Shown here: positions 23,126 through 33,419 of the stretch, in pieces
Layout of the letters: every line of letters begins with the position of its first letter
Position numbering within the stretch: position 1 is the stretch's first letter
Source: Cyclina sinensis
Taxonomy: Eukaryota; Mollusca; Bivalvia; Venerida; Veneridae
Assembly (NCBI GenBank): GCA_012932295.1
Contig: JAAONU010000011.1
Span: forward strand, 17,258,136-17,322,135
Reading direction: 5' to 3'
DNA: 64,000 bases
Made by a program: the position numbers and the translations under genes
The notes under the pieces: model-generated
What the model was told of the DNA's origin: nothing
Seen by the model: only the letters and a program-made list of their open reading frames with translations
The model's database searches: none

Positions 23126-24210
23126 AAATGGAAAACTTTAAAAACCTTATCCACAGAAAACACCGCCCCGTTTTCGACATAATATCACAAATATGATCCT
23201 TTGGTGCCCCCTTTATAAAATTCCTCTAAGCAATTTGGGTCCCTTCAAAAATATGGCATATAAAGGGCATGTCAAGTTTTCGCTTTATGACTTTATTTTA
23301 AATTTTGAAAATCTTCTCATCAAAAATTACCAGCCCGATTTCAAATTTCTTCAAGCTATTTGGGACACTTTCTTGCTTACAGAGGGAGGAGACTGTAAAG
23401 TTTATTTTAAACTTAAAAAATCTTCTACCGATGTCAAAACAATCTCAGAAAAATGTTCTTTATGTGTCTCTTTAACAGATTCCTTCAAACCATTTGGGTC
23501 CCTTAAAAACTTTCCTACTGTATGACTATATTGTAAGCTTCAAAAATCCTCTCTTCAGAAACCTCAGGCACAACTTCAAATTTATTCTACTGAAATGTTT
23601 ATCATGTGAATTTTAATGAAATACCTTTACACCTTGTTGGTTTGAAGAAAAACTCGGTTGACTTGGGCCGCTTTTCATTATACAACTTTTAAGAAACTTT
23701 GAAAATATTCATCTGAGAAACCGCTTGCACAATGTCAAAGTAAGTCCTCACAAATGCTCCTCAGTTGGCTCTTTTTAATAGCCTTTGAGTAACGAAAAGT
23801 CTTCTTATTAAAAACCCTTTGCCCTATTCCAAATTATCTTTCAGAAATGTTACTTTGGTGGCGATTTATGAAATCCATTGAAGCCATGATGGTTTTTCAA
23901 AATGACAGTAGCTGGGCAATGTTTCGCAATATCTATATGGAAAATTTGAAAAATATTCACCCAAGAAGCCATCGGCTAATTTTCGAAGTTACTTCACAGA
24001 AACGATCTATTGGTGAACCTTTATTATTTTTGTTTGAGTTAGGTTGGTTCAAAAAATAAACACATGCATAATTTTGAAAACATATTTTAACCTTGACATA
24101 CTGATCTGTATTCTATTTTTGGAAGTTACAGCATGGAAAATTGAACAATATCTATATTTTTTCTCAGGTGAACGATAAAGGCCTATCATGTCCCTCTTGT
24201 TTTAAGTAGT
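23126..24210. repeat. Duplicated flank repeat, copy 1 (paralogous to 34.85-35.97 kb)
   Basis: About 1.1 kb that matches 34850-35970 closely and in order: tatcacaaatatg, aagggcatgtcaagttttcgc, ttcctccaagccatttgggtcc, cctttacaccttgtt, gcttgcacaatgtcaaagt, ctgggcaatgtttc. It ends ctcaggtgaacgataaaggcc...catgtccctcttg, a variant of the 3' terminus of the AGCTCACCTG-type repeat. It is built of degenerate modules (atcttct-cagaaacc) without coding capacity. Flanking sequence after it (ttttaagtagtatttgaacac/t) is also shared, so the repeat predates the block duplication. Confidence 0.75.
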
Positions 24211-24345
24211 ATTTGAACATGTAATTGTTAAGTAGTGTATCTTCTTGTGTAAATGTATACGCTGTATGTTAATGACTCTGAAACAAGTGAAATCATCATG
24301 CATATTTTAAAAAAAACATTTAATTTTAGCACAGAAAGCCGAAAT

Positions 24346-24710
24346 AATGGCTGAACGAAGCATACCTCCTCATGGACAGCCTGACCTGAACACAGAAAGG
24401 ATATCGAGATGAAATACAAGATAAGGTAAAAAAAGTAACGAGCAAGAAATTCTTTATTTTTACCATTGAGGTCAATCAAAGGAAAAAACGAACTGAGGGT
24501 TTCAGTGCTTTAACTTAAAGTAACACGAATTTCCCGTCGTTTGCTCCACTGGCTAGGAAATTGGACATGAAGGGGACGTGGTTTAGCAAAGCCAGTGATG
24601 TTCAGCTGAAAACGTCCCCATATGGGACGCAAAGGGTTAGGTTCAAGCAGAAGATAAGATGAATCAAGCTGGTAGGATTCCTAAACCTGGACTGAGCTAA
24701 AAAAGGATAG
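24346..24710 (+). pseudogene. Deleted relic of the two-exon gene family
   Basis: It begins ATGGCTGAACGAAGC and tracks exon 1 of the 5986 gene (caagaaattctttatttttaccattg, gctccactggctagg, gggacgtggtttagc, ccatatgggacgcaaaggg) with frameshifts and stops. Just after aggttcaagcag the match jumps to the last 30 bases of exon 2 (aagctggtaggattcctaaacctgga versus gagctggtagggatcctagacttgga at 9757). One deletion removed the rest of exon 1, the intron and most of exon 2. The 3' flank (ctatagtata-aactgacaag) continues to match the copies at 9810 and 37480. Confidence 0.85.
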
Positions 24711-24847
24711 ATCTTGTACTGTCAAGCATTCTGAGCAAATCCTATAGTATATAACTGACAAGAATTCATTATTATACACCAGACATGAGTTAATCGTAAT
24801 CGCTTGCAATTAATACCAATTTGTTCGTGTAATTTGTTCTTCTTTAT

Positions 24848-25282
24848 GTATTGAACATGGTTCTCGCATATCAGCAAGCTCATTTTTTCAGGAACGACTT
24901 CTTTTGAAGATCAGTTTATGTGCCTTGTTGAGTCTAACTCTTCTTCTGCATATTCACAGAAAGCTCACATAAATATTCGTCATACTTTATGCAATACATG
25001 GAAGCCTCCACGTGTTTTTTCTTCTTCTGAACAAGCTTGACATAAATGGTCTAAGTCTCTTCAGAGCCTCCGATAGCACCGGAACCAGTTTCACAGCTGT
25101 TTTCCTATTCCATTTTCTCTCTTAGTTTCATTATTTGAAGCCTTGAATGCCCCTGCAAAATTATGATCTTCTTTTGTCACCATTTCAATCTGCGTTTCGC
25201 CATCATTTTGTAATTCACCCATTCTTTGAAATAAATAGTATCCTCTTTTTAAAGATATTTTAGGCACAAATTTTTTTTTCAA
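24848..25282 (-). pseudogene. Truncated TRIM-like pseudogene (N-terminal part)
   Basis: This matches the first about 440 bp of the intact TRIM-like gene at 30691-32565, on the same strand. Shared runs include cttcttctgaaca-gcttgacat, cagagcctccgat-gcaccgg and tttcattatttgaag. The open part begins GELQNDGETQIEMVTKEDHN and keeps KASNNETKREN, aligning with NASNNETIKES of the intact gene. It then reaches a stop before the B-boxes, whose sequence survives in broken frames as far as the second-B-box start. Nothing matching the coiled coil or C-terminal half is present. The matching 5' flank lies at 28500-29095, displaced by about 3.2 kb of insertions. Confidence 0.85.
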
Positions 25283-25285
25283 TTT

Positions 25286-25745
25286 CTATGCTCCCCAACG
25301 GGAATGTATATACTTGCCGCTCCGCCTGTCCTTCCATCCGTCCGTCCGTCCCGAAATTTTGTCCGGACTATTTCTCGACAACCACTGGCTGGACTTTATG
25401 GAAACTTTATAAGAAGCTTTACTGTCAACAGGAGCTGTGCTTATTAGCAGCATGTTTTGGTTCAATAATTGTTCACAAATGTATGCCCCTTTCAAGCCTT
25501 TTTCAGCTATCAAGTTTGTCTGGACCCTTTCTCAGCAACCACTGACTGGAAAACATTGAAACTTTATTGGAAGCTTTACTACAAAGATGATTTTTGCATA
25601 TTAGCAGCCTGTTCTGGTCCTCTGATGTTCACAAAGTTATGCCTGTTTCATACATTTTTATTGTAATTTTTTTCCAGACTATTTCTCAGCAACCACCGAG
25701 TTGAACTGCTTTTATTTTCAAGTATTTTTCGAAACTGTATCAAAT
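25286..25745 (+). repeat. Tandem modular repeat with GTCC run
   Basis: It opens with ctccccaacgggaatgtatata and a CCGTCCGTCCGTCC run (25332-25352). About two and a half degenerate modules of roughly 155-170 bp follow, marked by ggactatttctc-acaaccac, ctttat-ggaagcttta and gttcacaaa-ttatgcc. It is a different bivalve-type repeat from the AGCTCACCTG family, though both carry GTCC runs near one end. It directly abuts the TRIM pseudogene and so helped split that duplicate. Confidence 0.6.
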
Positions 25746-26193
25746 AATAAAATAAGTTTTAGTTGAATTAGAGTGAACATGCGGTTGATGCACGAGACGT
25801 TTAATTTGTCATTAAGTCTATTTTATAAGCTTTCAGAGTTGTTCAAATAATTGGAATCATAGTTTCAACTTTTGAAAAGGAGAACAGTGCTTTCAATATT
25901 GTATGTGTTTTACACATATTGTATGTGTTTTCACAACCCAAGCTTTTATTTTGAACAGACCATGGTCTTTTTTCACAGTCTTACATGTGTTAAATAATTC
26001 GGGTTAATAATATGTTCAAGTCAGGAATAAAACATACAAATAGTAATAATATTACAACAAAATGATGTTTGTTCTGCAACAAAATTCACGCAATATAAGG
26101 CAGTATGTCACCTTGAAATATATGCTAAAGTTGTACAAAGCTATACAGAACTTAAAGCATCATAGCGAGGTTAGCAGTCCTTTAATGGCGGAT

Positions 26194-26205
26194 GGTCACG
26201 TGACC
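26194..26205. promoter_or_regulatory. Perfect palindrome GGTCACGTGACC (E-box/CLEAR-like)
   Basis: A 12-bp perfect palindrome with a CACGTG core. It contains GTCACGTGAC, the consensus bound by TFEB/MITF-type bHLH-zip factors. No gene start is evident nearby, so function is not claimed. Confidence 0.35.
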
Positions 26206-26520
26206 TTCATATAGGCGGCGGTCAAATTATCAATTATGGAACAGTCTATTTCATAGGATGTGTACAAGTAATATTTAACGAAAGAAGATAATTCCAAAAG
26301 TTACAAAGAAAGAGTTATTGTTCCTGTACAGAGCATTTTTCTTACACTATCATTTTTTAACTATTTAAACAAATTAGTGGAATAGGTTTGGAGTAATAAG
26401 TCTAGTTATGGTGGAAATTTTTTTTTGGATGTGTTCAAACATTTTAGTGGAAAAGATGAGAGGGGATATTGTTTTTGGTGAAGAGCAACTCACTGTCAAT
26501 ATCAGTAATATTACCAGGTT

Positions 26521-26850
26521 AGAGCTGTGACAGCAAGAATTAAATTTAAGATCTTGACTGTTATGTATAACTGTTCAAAGGTCCAAGCTCCAGCTTACCT
26601 GAGATGTTATCTGAACAAGTGTCAAGATGTAGGCTACGATCAACAGACCATATGTCTGGCTGTTATGATGTACCTTTCAATAAATGTAAAGCATTTGGTG
26701 ATTGAGGATTTAGAACTGCAGGACCAAAGTTATGGAATCAATTTCCTATGTATGAGGAAAATTCTGATTCAATAGACATTTTTTAAAGAAAAATCTGAAG
26801 ACACTATTCTTCGCGGATTTTAATTTATTGTTTTAAGCAACAGGAACAAA
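26521..26850 (+). pseudogene. LINE ORF2 C-terminal fragment (jockey/CR1-like)
   Basis: The translation ARIKFKILTVMYNCSKVQAPAYL matches the conserved R-I-x-F-K-[IL]-L-x(2)-[VM]-Y-x-C-x(4)-A-P-x-Y-L of LINE ORF2 C-termini. After a frameshift near 26700 the next frame gives FRTAGPKLWNQFP, the A-G-P-K-L-W-N-x-[LF]-P block that normally follows. Only this fragment is present. It is unrelated in position to the LINE at 13.9-21.1 kb. Confidence 0.75.
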
Positions 26851-27077
26851 GTGATATGAAATGATAGCGGGGCCATAACTGACTCATGAAAAAAAGAATA
26901 TCAGCGCATATCTACAGCAGCTAACATAATATAATATCAGTGTTTGCGATCTTTAAATCACATTTTCATATTGCTTGCTAATTTATAGTTTCATATTTCT
27001 TTGTATTACAGTTAAGTATATGGTAAATTGCATATTGATCTTGTTTCATTAATATATATTAACCTATGCATATTTTA

Positions 27078-27487
27078 CTACCGCTTGAAAACTGATTAAT
27101 ATTTACATTCTTAGGTAAAGAACGAGACTCGTCGGTACACCTGTCAAAAATCAATTAAAGCGCCGCCCAATATGTTTCTTTCAAACTCCGCCTTTTACCT
27201 GTGTACGAAATGGAAAAGCGGTTAGGAAAATAATATTGAGAGAAGATTTCTGGTAGTAACGTAGCGAAAATTACAACACAGCAACTTTGGCGCCACGCAG
27301 GCACATTTTTCTGGCTGCGGATAGATTGCAAGACGCAGTTTTATTGACAGGTATACCTGAAAAAACTGCCTCGCTGTGATTTGATGATCAGTAAAGTGAC
27401 AGTCTAAGCTACTGAAATAAACATAGTAACGTCACTTTTTATTGCGTTTCGAATACATGAAACTCTAATCAGTTTTGCAAGCGGTAG
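27078..27487. mobile_element. 410-bp MITE with TIRs and TA target duplication
   Basis: The left end CTACCGCTTG-AAAACTGATTA is mirrored by the right end TAATCAGTTTTGCAAGCGGTAG, differing by one indel. A TA dinucleotide sits just outside each end (27076-27077 and 27488-27489), as expected for a Tc1/mariner-type insertion. A second nested inverted pair is present inside (ggtacacctgtcaa near 27135 and ttgacaggtatacc near 27343). There is no coding capacity. The element is GC-richer than its surroundings. Confidence 0.8.
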
Positions 27488-28499
27488 TAATAGTTCATTG
27501 TAATACAAGGTCTTTTTCATTTCATGTGCTTTTGTGTTTCCACTGATTAAGTTCACTTGTCTACATTTGAATTATAATTATTTGATAGTTCTATCATTGT
27601 AAAACGTTAGTGAAAATATTCCGTGTTAAATAAGGCGTTTAATCAGATAAAACTGTTTCAGTTTTATTTGAGGAATATACCTTTTCTAGTTAAACTTCAT
27701 TATGACCACTTGTGCCCAGCGAATTTCGTCTTAGAAGACACATGACCAGGACTGTTTCCTTTATTTCATGTCAGTGCTATGTTAATTCTTCAAAAATGAG
27801 GATAAAGGGCCTGGTTGGGTGTGACAAAGCTTTGCATTTTTTATGTAGAACATACGGGGAAATGAGTTTACGTCATTTATACTTTGAAAAGAAAAAACTA
27901 TAATGGGGTGAATTATTTTTGACTAAAATTTGTTAGTAACCAGCCCCACCCTGCGTATCCTGTATTGACATAACTAAATGTAATGGAGTGTAATTCCTTT
28001 TTATTTGTTGCTTTTGTAAATATTCAGAGGACCATTCAACTTTATTATAACCCAAAAATTGAACAAATTCTGATTCAACATTTACCTTATTACCTTTTAT
28101 GTAATCACACCCCTATTATATGAACCCATACCCCAATTACTTTTCATTCATTTTCGACCCATGTTTTCATAATATTTCCCAGCCAATTATTTCTCTTTAG
28201 ACCTTCCTCAATTGCATATTTTTTCTCTTTTGTGTTCGTTTCGGTAGTATCGATCGTTCCCAATGATATCCTTGTTTTTTCCAGTCTCCTAGATTATATA
28301 AATACAAAACATTTTTTATTACTTTTATTACTGTTTCCATGCAACTGAGTTTGAAAAAAATCTAAGAAATATCCACTTAGCCGTCTCAAATTTTTGTTTG
28401 CTTAAAAAATAAATCGTATATAACAAAACCAAAGTGGAATGGGTCTTTTTTAATTTCAAATTATAAAAATTATATTTCTTTTCTTCTATAACACAAATC

Positions 28500-29095
28500 A
28501 AAACAACTGTTATCGGTTACACCTTTCTGTTTTTATTTAAAGTTATAAATGTCAAATACTTAACAACTGAATCAACATCGATAAAGAACAGAATTAGTAA
28601 ATTAGACAAATACAGCAATGCACTCACGAAACGCGTGCTCTGTTTCCAAAAAATGGCTGAATTTATCTGATGAAGTGTATCTGGTTTGAAAAACTTCCTT
28701 GTTCTCATACATGAACCAACAAAAAAAGGCCAGTGAAATTGTCCTACAGAACACTATTTGTTATCGGCTCTAAATCGTGGAAATTAGTTAGTTCCCCGTC
28801 AGGGTTTACAGTTTTACATGTACACAGCAGATGTAACAGTTCTAAACATTGATTTTGACTGTACTCTAAATTTTGTTAAAGAAAGTTATAACATCTAAAT
28901 GGACGTAAACAGTTGTAGTCCTGACCTTATTTCACATTATATAAATCGTTTCATGTAAAACGGGGTGGTGAGTAAATATAGGGTTTTAACCTTATTAAGT
29001 ATCATATTAATTATTTACTACACTGATTAACTTAAGACTTACAGAGTGGGTGGAGAATAATTATGTTTATACAGAGGCACAATATTGTTTTAGGG
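28500..29095 (-). repeat. Duplicate of the TRIM gene's 5' flank
   Basis: About 600 bp aligning with 32700-33390 in order: atttaaagttataaatg, gcaatgcactcacgaa-cgcgtg, aaat-gctgaatttatct, gcagatgtaacag, catttaaatgg-cgta-acag-t, actgattaact-agacttacag. It belongs with the TRIM pseudogene at 24848-25282, from which it has been separated by insertions. The minus-strand splice donor C|GTGAGTG at 28627 is conserved in the intact locus at 32821. Confidence 0.75.
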
Positions 29096-29162
29096 TCAAA
29101 AAAGGTACTTAAGACAATATTTTGTTTTAAATTATTTCTCGGATTTAAATGAAACGAAAAAG

Positions 29163-29360
29163 TAGTTTGTCTTTTTGTGGACTTCTCTATCTGACATTTA
29201 TTAAGTAATGCTGATTTTACTTATGTATTCAGACGGCATTGTTATCTTTGCTAATTCTAAAGAAGATATGCAAATCAGTTTAAAAATTTTCAGACAGTAT
29301 TGTAAAAGTTGGAAATAAACAGCCAATAAAGATGAAACTTAAATACTTTCATAATAATGC
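29163..29360 (+). pseudogene. LINE reverse-transcriptase fragment
   Basis: In one frame the sequence reads VCLFVDFS (RT motif A-like). After a short deletion, another frame gives LLMYSDGIVIFANSKEDMQISL, then IFRQYCKSWK, a stop, and NKDET. This matches the L-L-Y-A-D-D-[IT]-V-[IL]-F-A-x-S catalytic region and the following C-x(2)-W-K segment of jockey-like LINEs. The catalytic Asp pair is decayed to YSDG. It is a short dead relic in the region upstream of the TRIM duplicate. Confidence 0.7.
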
Positions 29361-30690
29361 ATTTTAATTAACAAAAACAATCTTTTAGAAAGAAATGTCT
29401 TTTAAAGAGGATTTACCAGATTGTTGGTGATTTAAGTAAAGGAGAATTGGTTTTGATTTTCGACTATCGATTTTATTGTACAGACAAATATTTATAGAAG
29501 TTTCGGCCCAAACAAGCTTCGACATGCATATACGAAAAGTGTTTTGATAAAATAACATGTTTAAAATCGAATAGACTGTAATTCCGTCAAGATATTTTAT
29601 TGAAATTTTTTATAATGAAGCGCATACTTCAGCTATTTGTCACCTCAGCAAACAATCGTGCGTACAATTATTTGCCTAAGTATAAGAATATCTACCAATA
29701 GAAGTCGTGCAAATATTCTTTCGGCATCCCTATCATCCCTAAATAGGTCAAAAAGGTAATACAGCTTCGACGAAATCAACGACAACAAAGAAAATAAAAC
29801 CAAACATTGAAGGTGAACAATTACATATCTCTCTTATGTACACAGTGCCGACAATACATTCGTATTCATGTGGCTTAAAAAATAATAGTGAGTGCAGATA
29901 AAAAGCTAAGTACAATGTGATCAAATAGATAAACTATTTTGAATTTGTTAACATATATTGAAGTACTCTGATACTAGACATTTGCCATTCTCAAAACTAA
30001 TAAGATTGTAGCAATAAATGCATACCTATTATATCAAATACCTTGTACAGTACGTTTTCTTTCATGATCAGCAATTACTTAAATGAATATAAATGAAGCA
30101 CCGAACGATTTGATGATTTGACAGATCTTTACACTTTTTCCCTACGTGATGGAATATTGTTATAACCTAAATCTAATCATGTTTGTAGATCTGGTACATA
30201 GATAACATAGTTTTTTCAATGGAACACAAAATATGTGGAAATTGAATAATGGTATTTCTACACAAAGTACAGTTATTGAGTCTTTATCTATTTACAATGC
30301 ATATCCTTTCGAGCTTTAGATTATGTTAAGCTTAAATAGCCAACCTATTGAATATCGTTTTGATTAACAGTTTTAAAAGAAACACACTGAAATTTAGTTC
30401 CAAATGTGAATGAGTGTCAAAAGCTGAAAGATTCTTCAAACTAATGAATGAACAAAATACACAATCATCTTCTGTTATATTAAACGGTCATTTTTCTAGA
30501 GTAGTGAATTGTAAACAAACAATAAACATGTACTTCGTTAGTCCGAAAAGACGTTCATAGATATACACTAAGATTTCGTCTTAATCGCTCAAGGAACGTC
30601 CGAACTTTACACCATAATATTGTCAAAAGGGATGAACAAATGAACCAAAAATATAGATCAGGTTTTAGACAATGGCGATGCAGAAGACCC

Positions 30691-32565
30691 TTAAAATGCT
30701 GGTGGTAGCTTCCAGTTGATCGCTTCAATATCAAAACGTAATAAGAACGTTGAATCTTCCAGTCCAACATACAATTTTGAGTTCTTCGTGTCAAAAGCAA
30801 TATCCAGTGGCTTGGAAATGAGATCTTCTTTTGAAAGTAGTAGAGCCTTTCTCTTTCCGTCTGTAGACAAAATATAAACTGAGTATGGTTTGTAACATGA
30901 TACCAGAACACGGCCCTCTGGATCAAAGCAAAGAGATTGTTTTAGGCTGTTGTCACTCGGAAAGGATCGGATTTGATTTCCAGTTTTCGGGCTTATTGTT
31001 AGAATTTTCCTTCCGTCGAGTACGAAAGCGACATCGGTCTCAGGCTGAAGCAGGATTTTCCAGGGATATGTAATCGTTGACGCTGTTAAGTTATCATGCA
31101 AGATAGTTTTTTGCAGCTTTCCGTCTAGACCGTACACTCGTATGTGGCCAGGACCTTCGTTTGCAACCTGTCTGCCACCGCAAGCGACGTAAAGGCACGA
31201 ACTTATATAAGCAATGCCTCGGCAAACTTCACCTGTTTCAATGTTTCCACATACATTGAAGACCATGCCTTCCTTTAGGAAAATTTTCACCATCCTTACT
31301 TGTGGCAGTGTTACTGCAATTTTCTTCTCGTCACCAATTTTACAAATATCGAATGGTCTGCTCTGAAATTTGACTACCCTTTGTATCATGTCGTCTGATA
31401 TGTTCAGCAATTTTAAGCAACAGTTTTCAGAATCAACAAGAAGCAACTGATTTTCCTCTACCAGACAGATAGCGGATATGGAAGACTTCTTTTGAAATTG
31501 TTCGACGACTGTTAGTTTTCTCGGTGACGAAACGGTGTATATTGCCTTCTCGTTGCATATGTGACCTAACTTTTCAAAGGCATGCAGTTTTTCTTCTAGG
31601 GAAATATCTCTTTCATATCTTATCTTTTCAAAATTTGCATTCTCTTGTACTGTTTCGGTAAATGTTTCTTTAAGAGCTTTCAAATTTGATTCAGCTTTAA
31701 CCATGTGTGCAAACGTATATTCGTCATTTAGCCTTTCATTTTTCAACAATTTGACCGATTCATTTAATGAATCTCTTGTTTTTGTAAGTTGATGATGATT
31801 AAAAAGGATATTTTGTCTAATATCATCGTACTTTTTTTCAATTTTCTTCTCGTCTTTACTCAGTAGACCTTGAAGATTTTCCATCATTTTTTCTATTTCT
31901 TTCCTAACGTTTTCCAATTCCTGTAGCGATTGTTTTTTGTCTTCGTCTAATAGTCCTATTTCTTTCAGTCTTTCACTGATGGAATCTTGTAACTGACTCT
32001 GTGTGGTTTCAAGTTTAGTCACAATCTCTTTGACATTTTGTCTAAAGGGAAGCTTGTTAACAGCTATTGACAGAGTAACAACATTCGGACATTTTGCATG
32101 AAACATTGACATACACACAAGGCAACAAACAGCGTGATGACTTTGGCAATACAAATCTACGTATTCCCCAATATGTATTGAACATGGTTCCCGCATATTT
32201 TTATCAACAAGTTCATTTTTCTCATGAACGACTTCTTTTAAGATCAGTTTATGCGCCTTGGTGAGTCTAACTCTTCGATGCATATTCACACAAGGTTCAC
32301 ACATATACTCGTCACATTTTGTGCAATACATTGAAGCTTCCACGTGTTTATCTTCTTCTGAACATGCTTGACATAACATGTCGAAGGTTTCCTCGGAGCC
32401 TCCGATGGCACCGGCATCAGTTTCAGTGCTGTTTTCTTTCTCTGCTATTTCACTTTCTTTAATAGTTTCATTATTTGAAGCATTGAGTGCCTCTGTAGAA
32501 ATATTTTCTTCTTTTGCCACCGTTCCGATCTTCCTTTCGCCATCAGTTAGTGAATCATCCATCAT
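30691..32565 (-). CDS. TRIM56-like protein: two B-boxes, coiled coil, C-terminal beta-propeller
   Basis: Single open exon encoding 624 residues from the Met codon at 32565, which is next to a second Met. The frame also allows 15 more residues (start at 32610), but the pseudogene copy also places its Met at this position, so I prefer the shorter form. There is an acidic Ser/Thr/Glu-rich N-terminus and no RING finger. B-box 1 uses C80, C83, C96, C99, C104, C107, H111, H120 (numbered on the long form). B-box 2 uses C143, H146, C155, H158, C163, C166, H171, C174. Residues about 190-345 are a charged coiled coil. Residues about 360-639 show repeated strand patterns (ISAICLVEENQLLLVDSE, PWKILLQPETDVAFVLDG, SLCFDPEGRVLVSCYK, PLDIAFDTKNSKLYVGLE) typical of an NHL/WD-like propeller. 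In molluscs such genes are often annotated TRIM56-like or TRIM2/3-like and are expanded. Lacking a RING, ubiquitin-ligase activity is not expected by itself. Role in immunity is inference. Confidence 0.9.
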   Translation of the reverse strand: MMDDSLTDGERKIGTVAKEENISTEALNASNNETIKESEIAEKENSTETDAGAIGGSEETFDMLCQACSEEDKHVEASMYCTKCDEYMCEPCVNMHRRVRLTKAHKLILKEVVHEKNELVDKNMREPCSIHIGEYVDLYCQSHHAVCCLVCMSMFHAKCPNVVTLSIAVNKLPFRQNVKEIVTKLETTQSQLQDSISERLKEIGLLDEDKKQSLQELENVRKEIEKMMENLQGLLSKDEKKIEKKYDDIRQNILFNHHQLTKTRDSLNESVKLLKNERLNDEYTFAHMVKAESNLKALKETFTETVQENANFEKIRYERDISLEEKLHAFEKLGHICNEKAIYTVSSPRKLTVVEQFQKKSSISAICLVEENQLLLVDSENCCLKLLNISDDMIQRVVKFQSRPFDICKIGDEKKIAVTLPQVRMVKIFLKEGMVFNVCGNIETGEVCRGIAYISSCLYVACGGRQVANEGPGHIRVYGLDGKLQKTILHDNLTASTITYPWKILLQPETDVAFVLDGRKILTISPKTGNQIRSFPSDNSLKQSLCFDPEGRVLVSCYKPYSVYILSTDGKRKALLLSKEDLISKPLDIAFDTKNSKLYVGLEDSTFLLRFDIEAINWKLPPAF

Positions 32566-33400
32566 TAGAAATAACCAGTATACTATTTTTTCAGATTTCT
32601 TTAAGCACAACTAGTCATTTCCAGTTTTTAAAATCCAGTCTCCACGGTTAAGCATATAGAAAACAGCATTTGTTGCTTTTATTACTTCTTTAATCGGTAA
32701 CTTTTATTAGTCTCTGCCTATCAGTTATGATTTAAAGTTATAAATGCCAGATACTTGATAACCGAAGGTGAGTCACACATAAAATGTAGTTCAAGTACAA
32801 ATAATAGACCAATGCACTCACGAAGCGCGTGTTCAGTTTTCAGAAAACGGCTAAATTTATCTACCAAAGGCGTAGGGGATTTTACCCTGTGTCGAAAAAC
32901 GTCCTTGGTGTCTTTGTTGGACCAACGCATTGTATTGTACAAAAATATACATCATTGTATTTCTAATATGTTCAATGATTTAAAAAGCAAAGTTATGAAT
33001 GATTTTGGTACAGATTAAGATCATTTAAGACAGTAAAATAAAATAAGGACGTACTTGTAATTGTGATCATCAGACTTAAAATAGTGGGAAAACGTTTGAG
33101 CTCCCGGTCTCGTTTTACATGTACACAGATATGCAGCAGATATAACAGCTGTAAAAACGGATGATCACTGTACTCTATTTTTTATGATGGAAAGTAATAA
33201 CACCTAAATGAACATAAACAGTGATAACTCTTGGCTTATTTCACATTCTTTTATTCACTTCAAGTATACGAGGTTATATATTATAGGACTTTGATCTTAG
33301 TTATTACAGATAAATTATTTACAACACTGATTAACTCTAGACTTACAGATTGGGCGGAAAATATATGTTTAAATAGAGGCACAGTCTGGTTGTTGCATAT
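32566..33400 (-). promoter_or_regulatory. 5' flank of the TRIM-like gene with probable 5' UTR exon
   Basis: On the minus strand, CGCTTC|GTGAGTG (donor at 32821-32820) is preceded by an exon-like stretch up to about 32940. A downstream acceptor candidate, gtgcttaaag, lies near 32600, shortly before the start codon. Donor and neighbouring sequence are conserved in the duplicate at 28627, which supports a small 5' intron. A transcription start was not identified. An AT-rich upstream part continues to about 33390, where similarity to the duplicate ends. Confidence 0.45.
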
Positions 33401-33419
33401 TGTTTTTGTCTTAAGCGAT

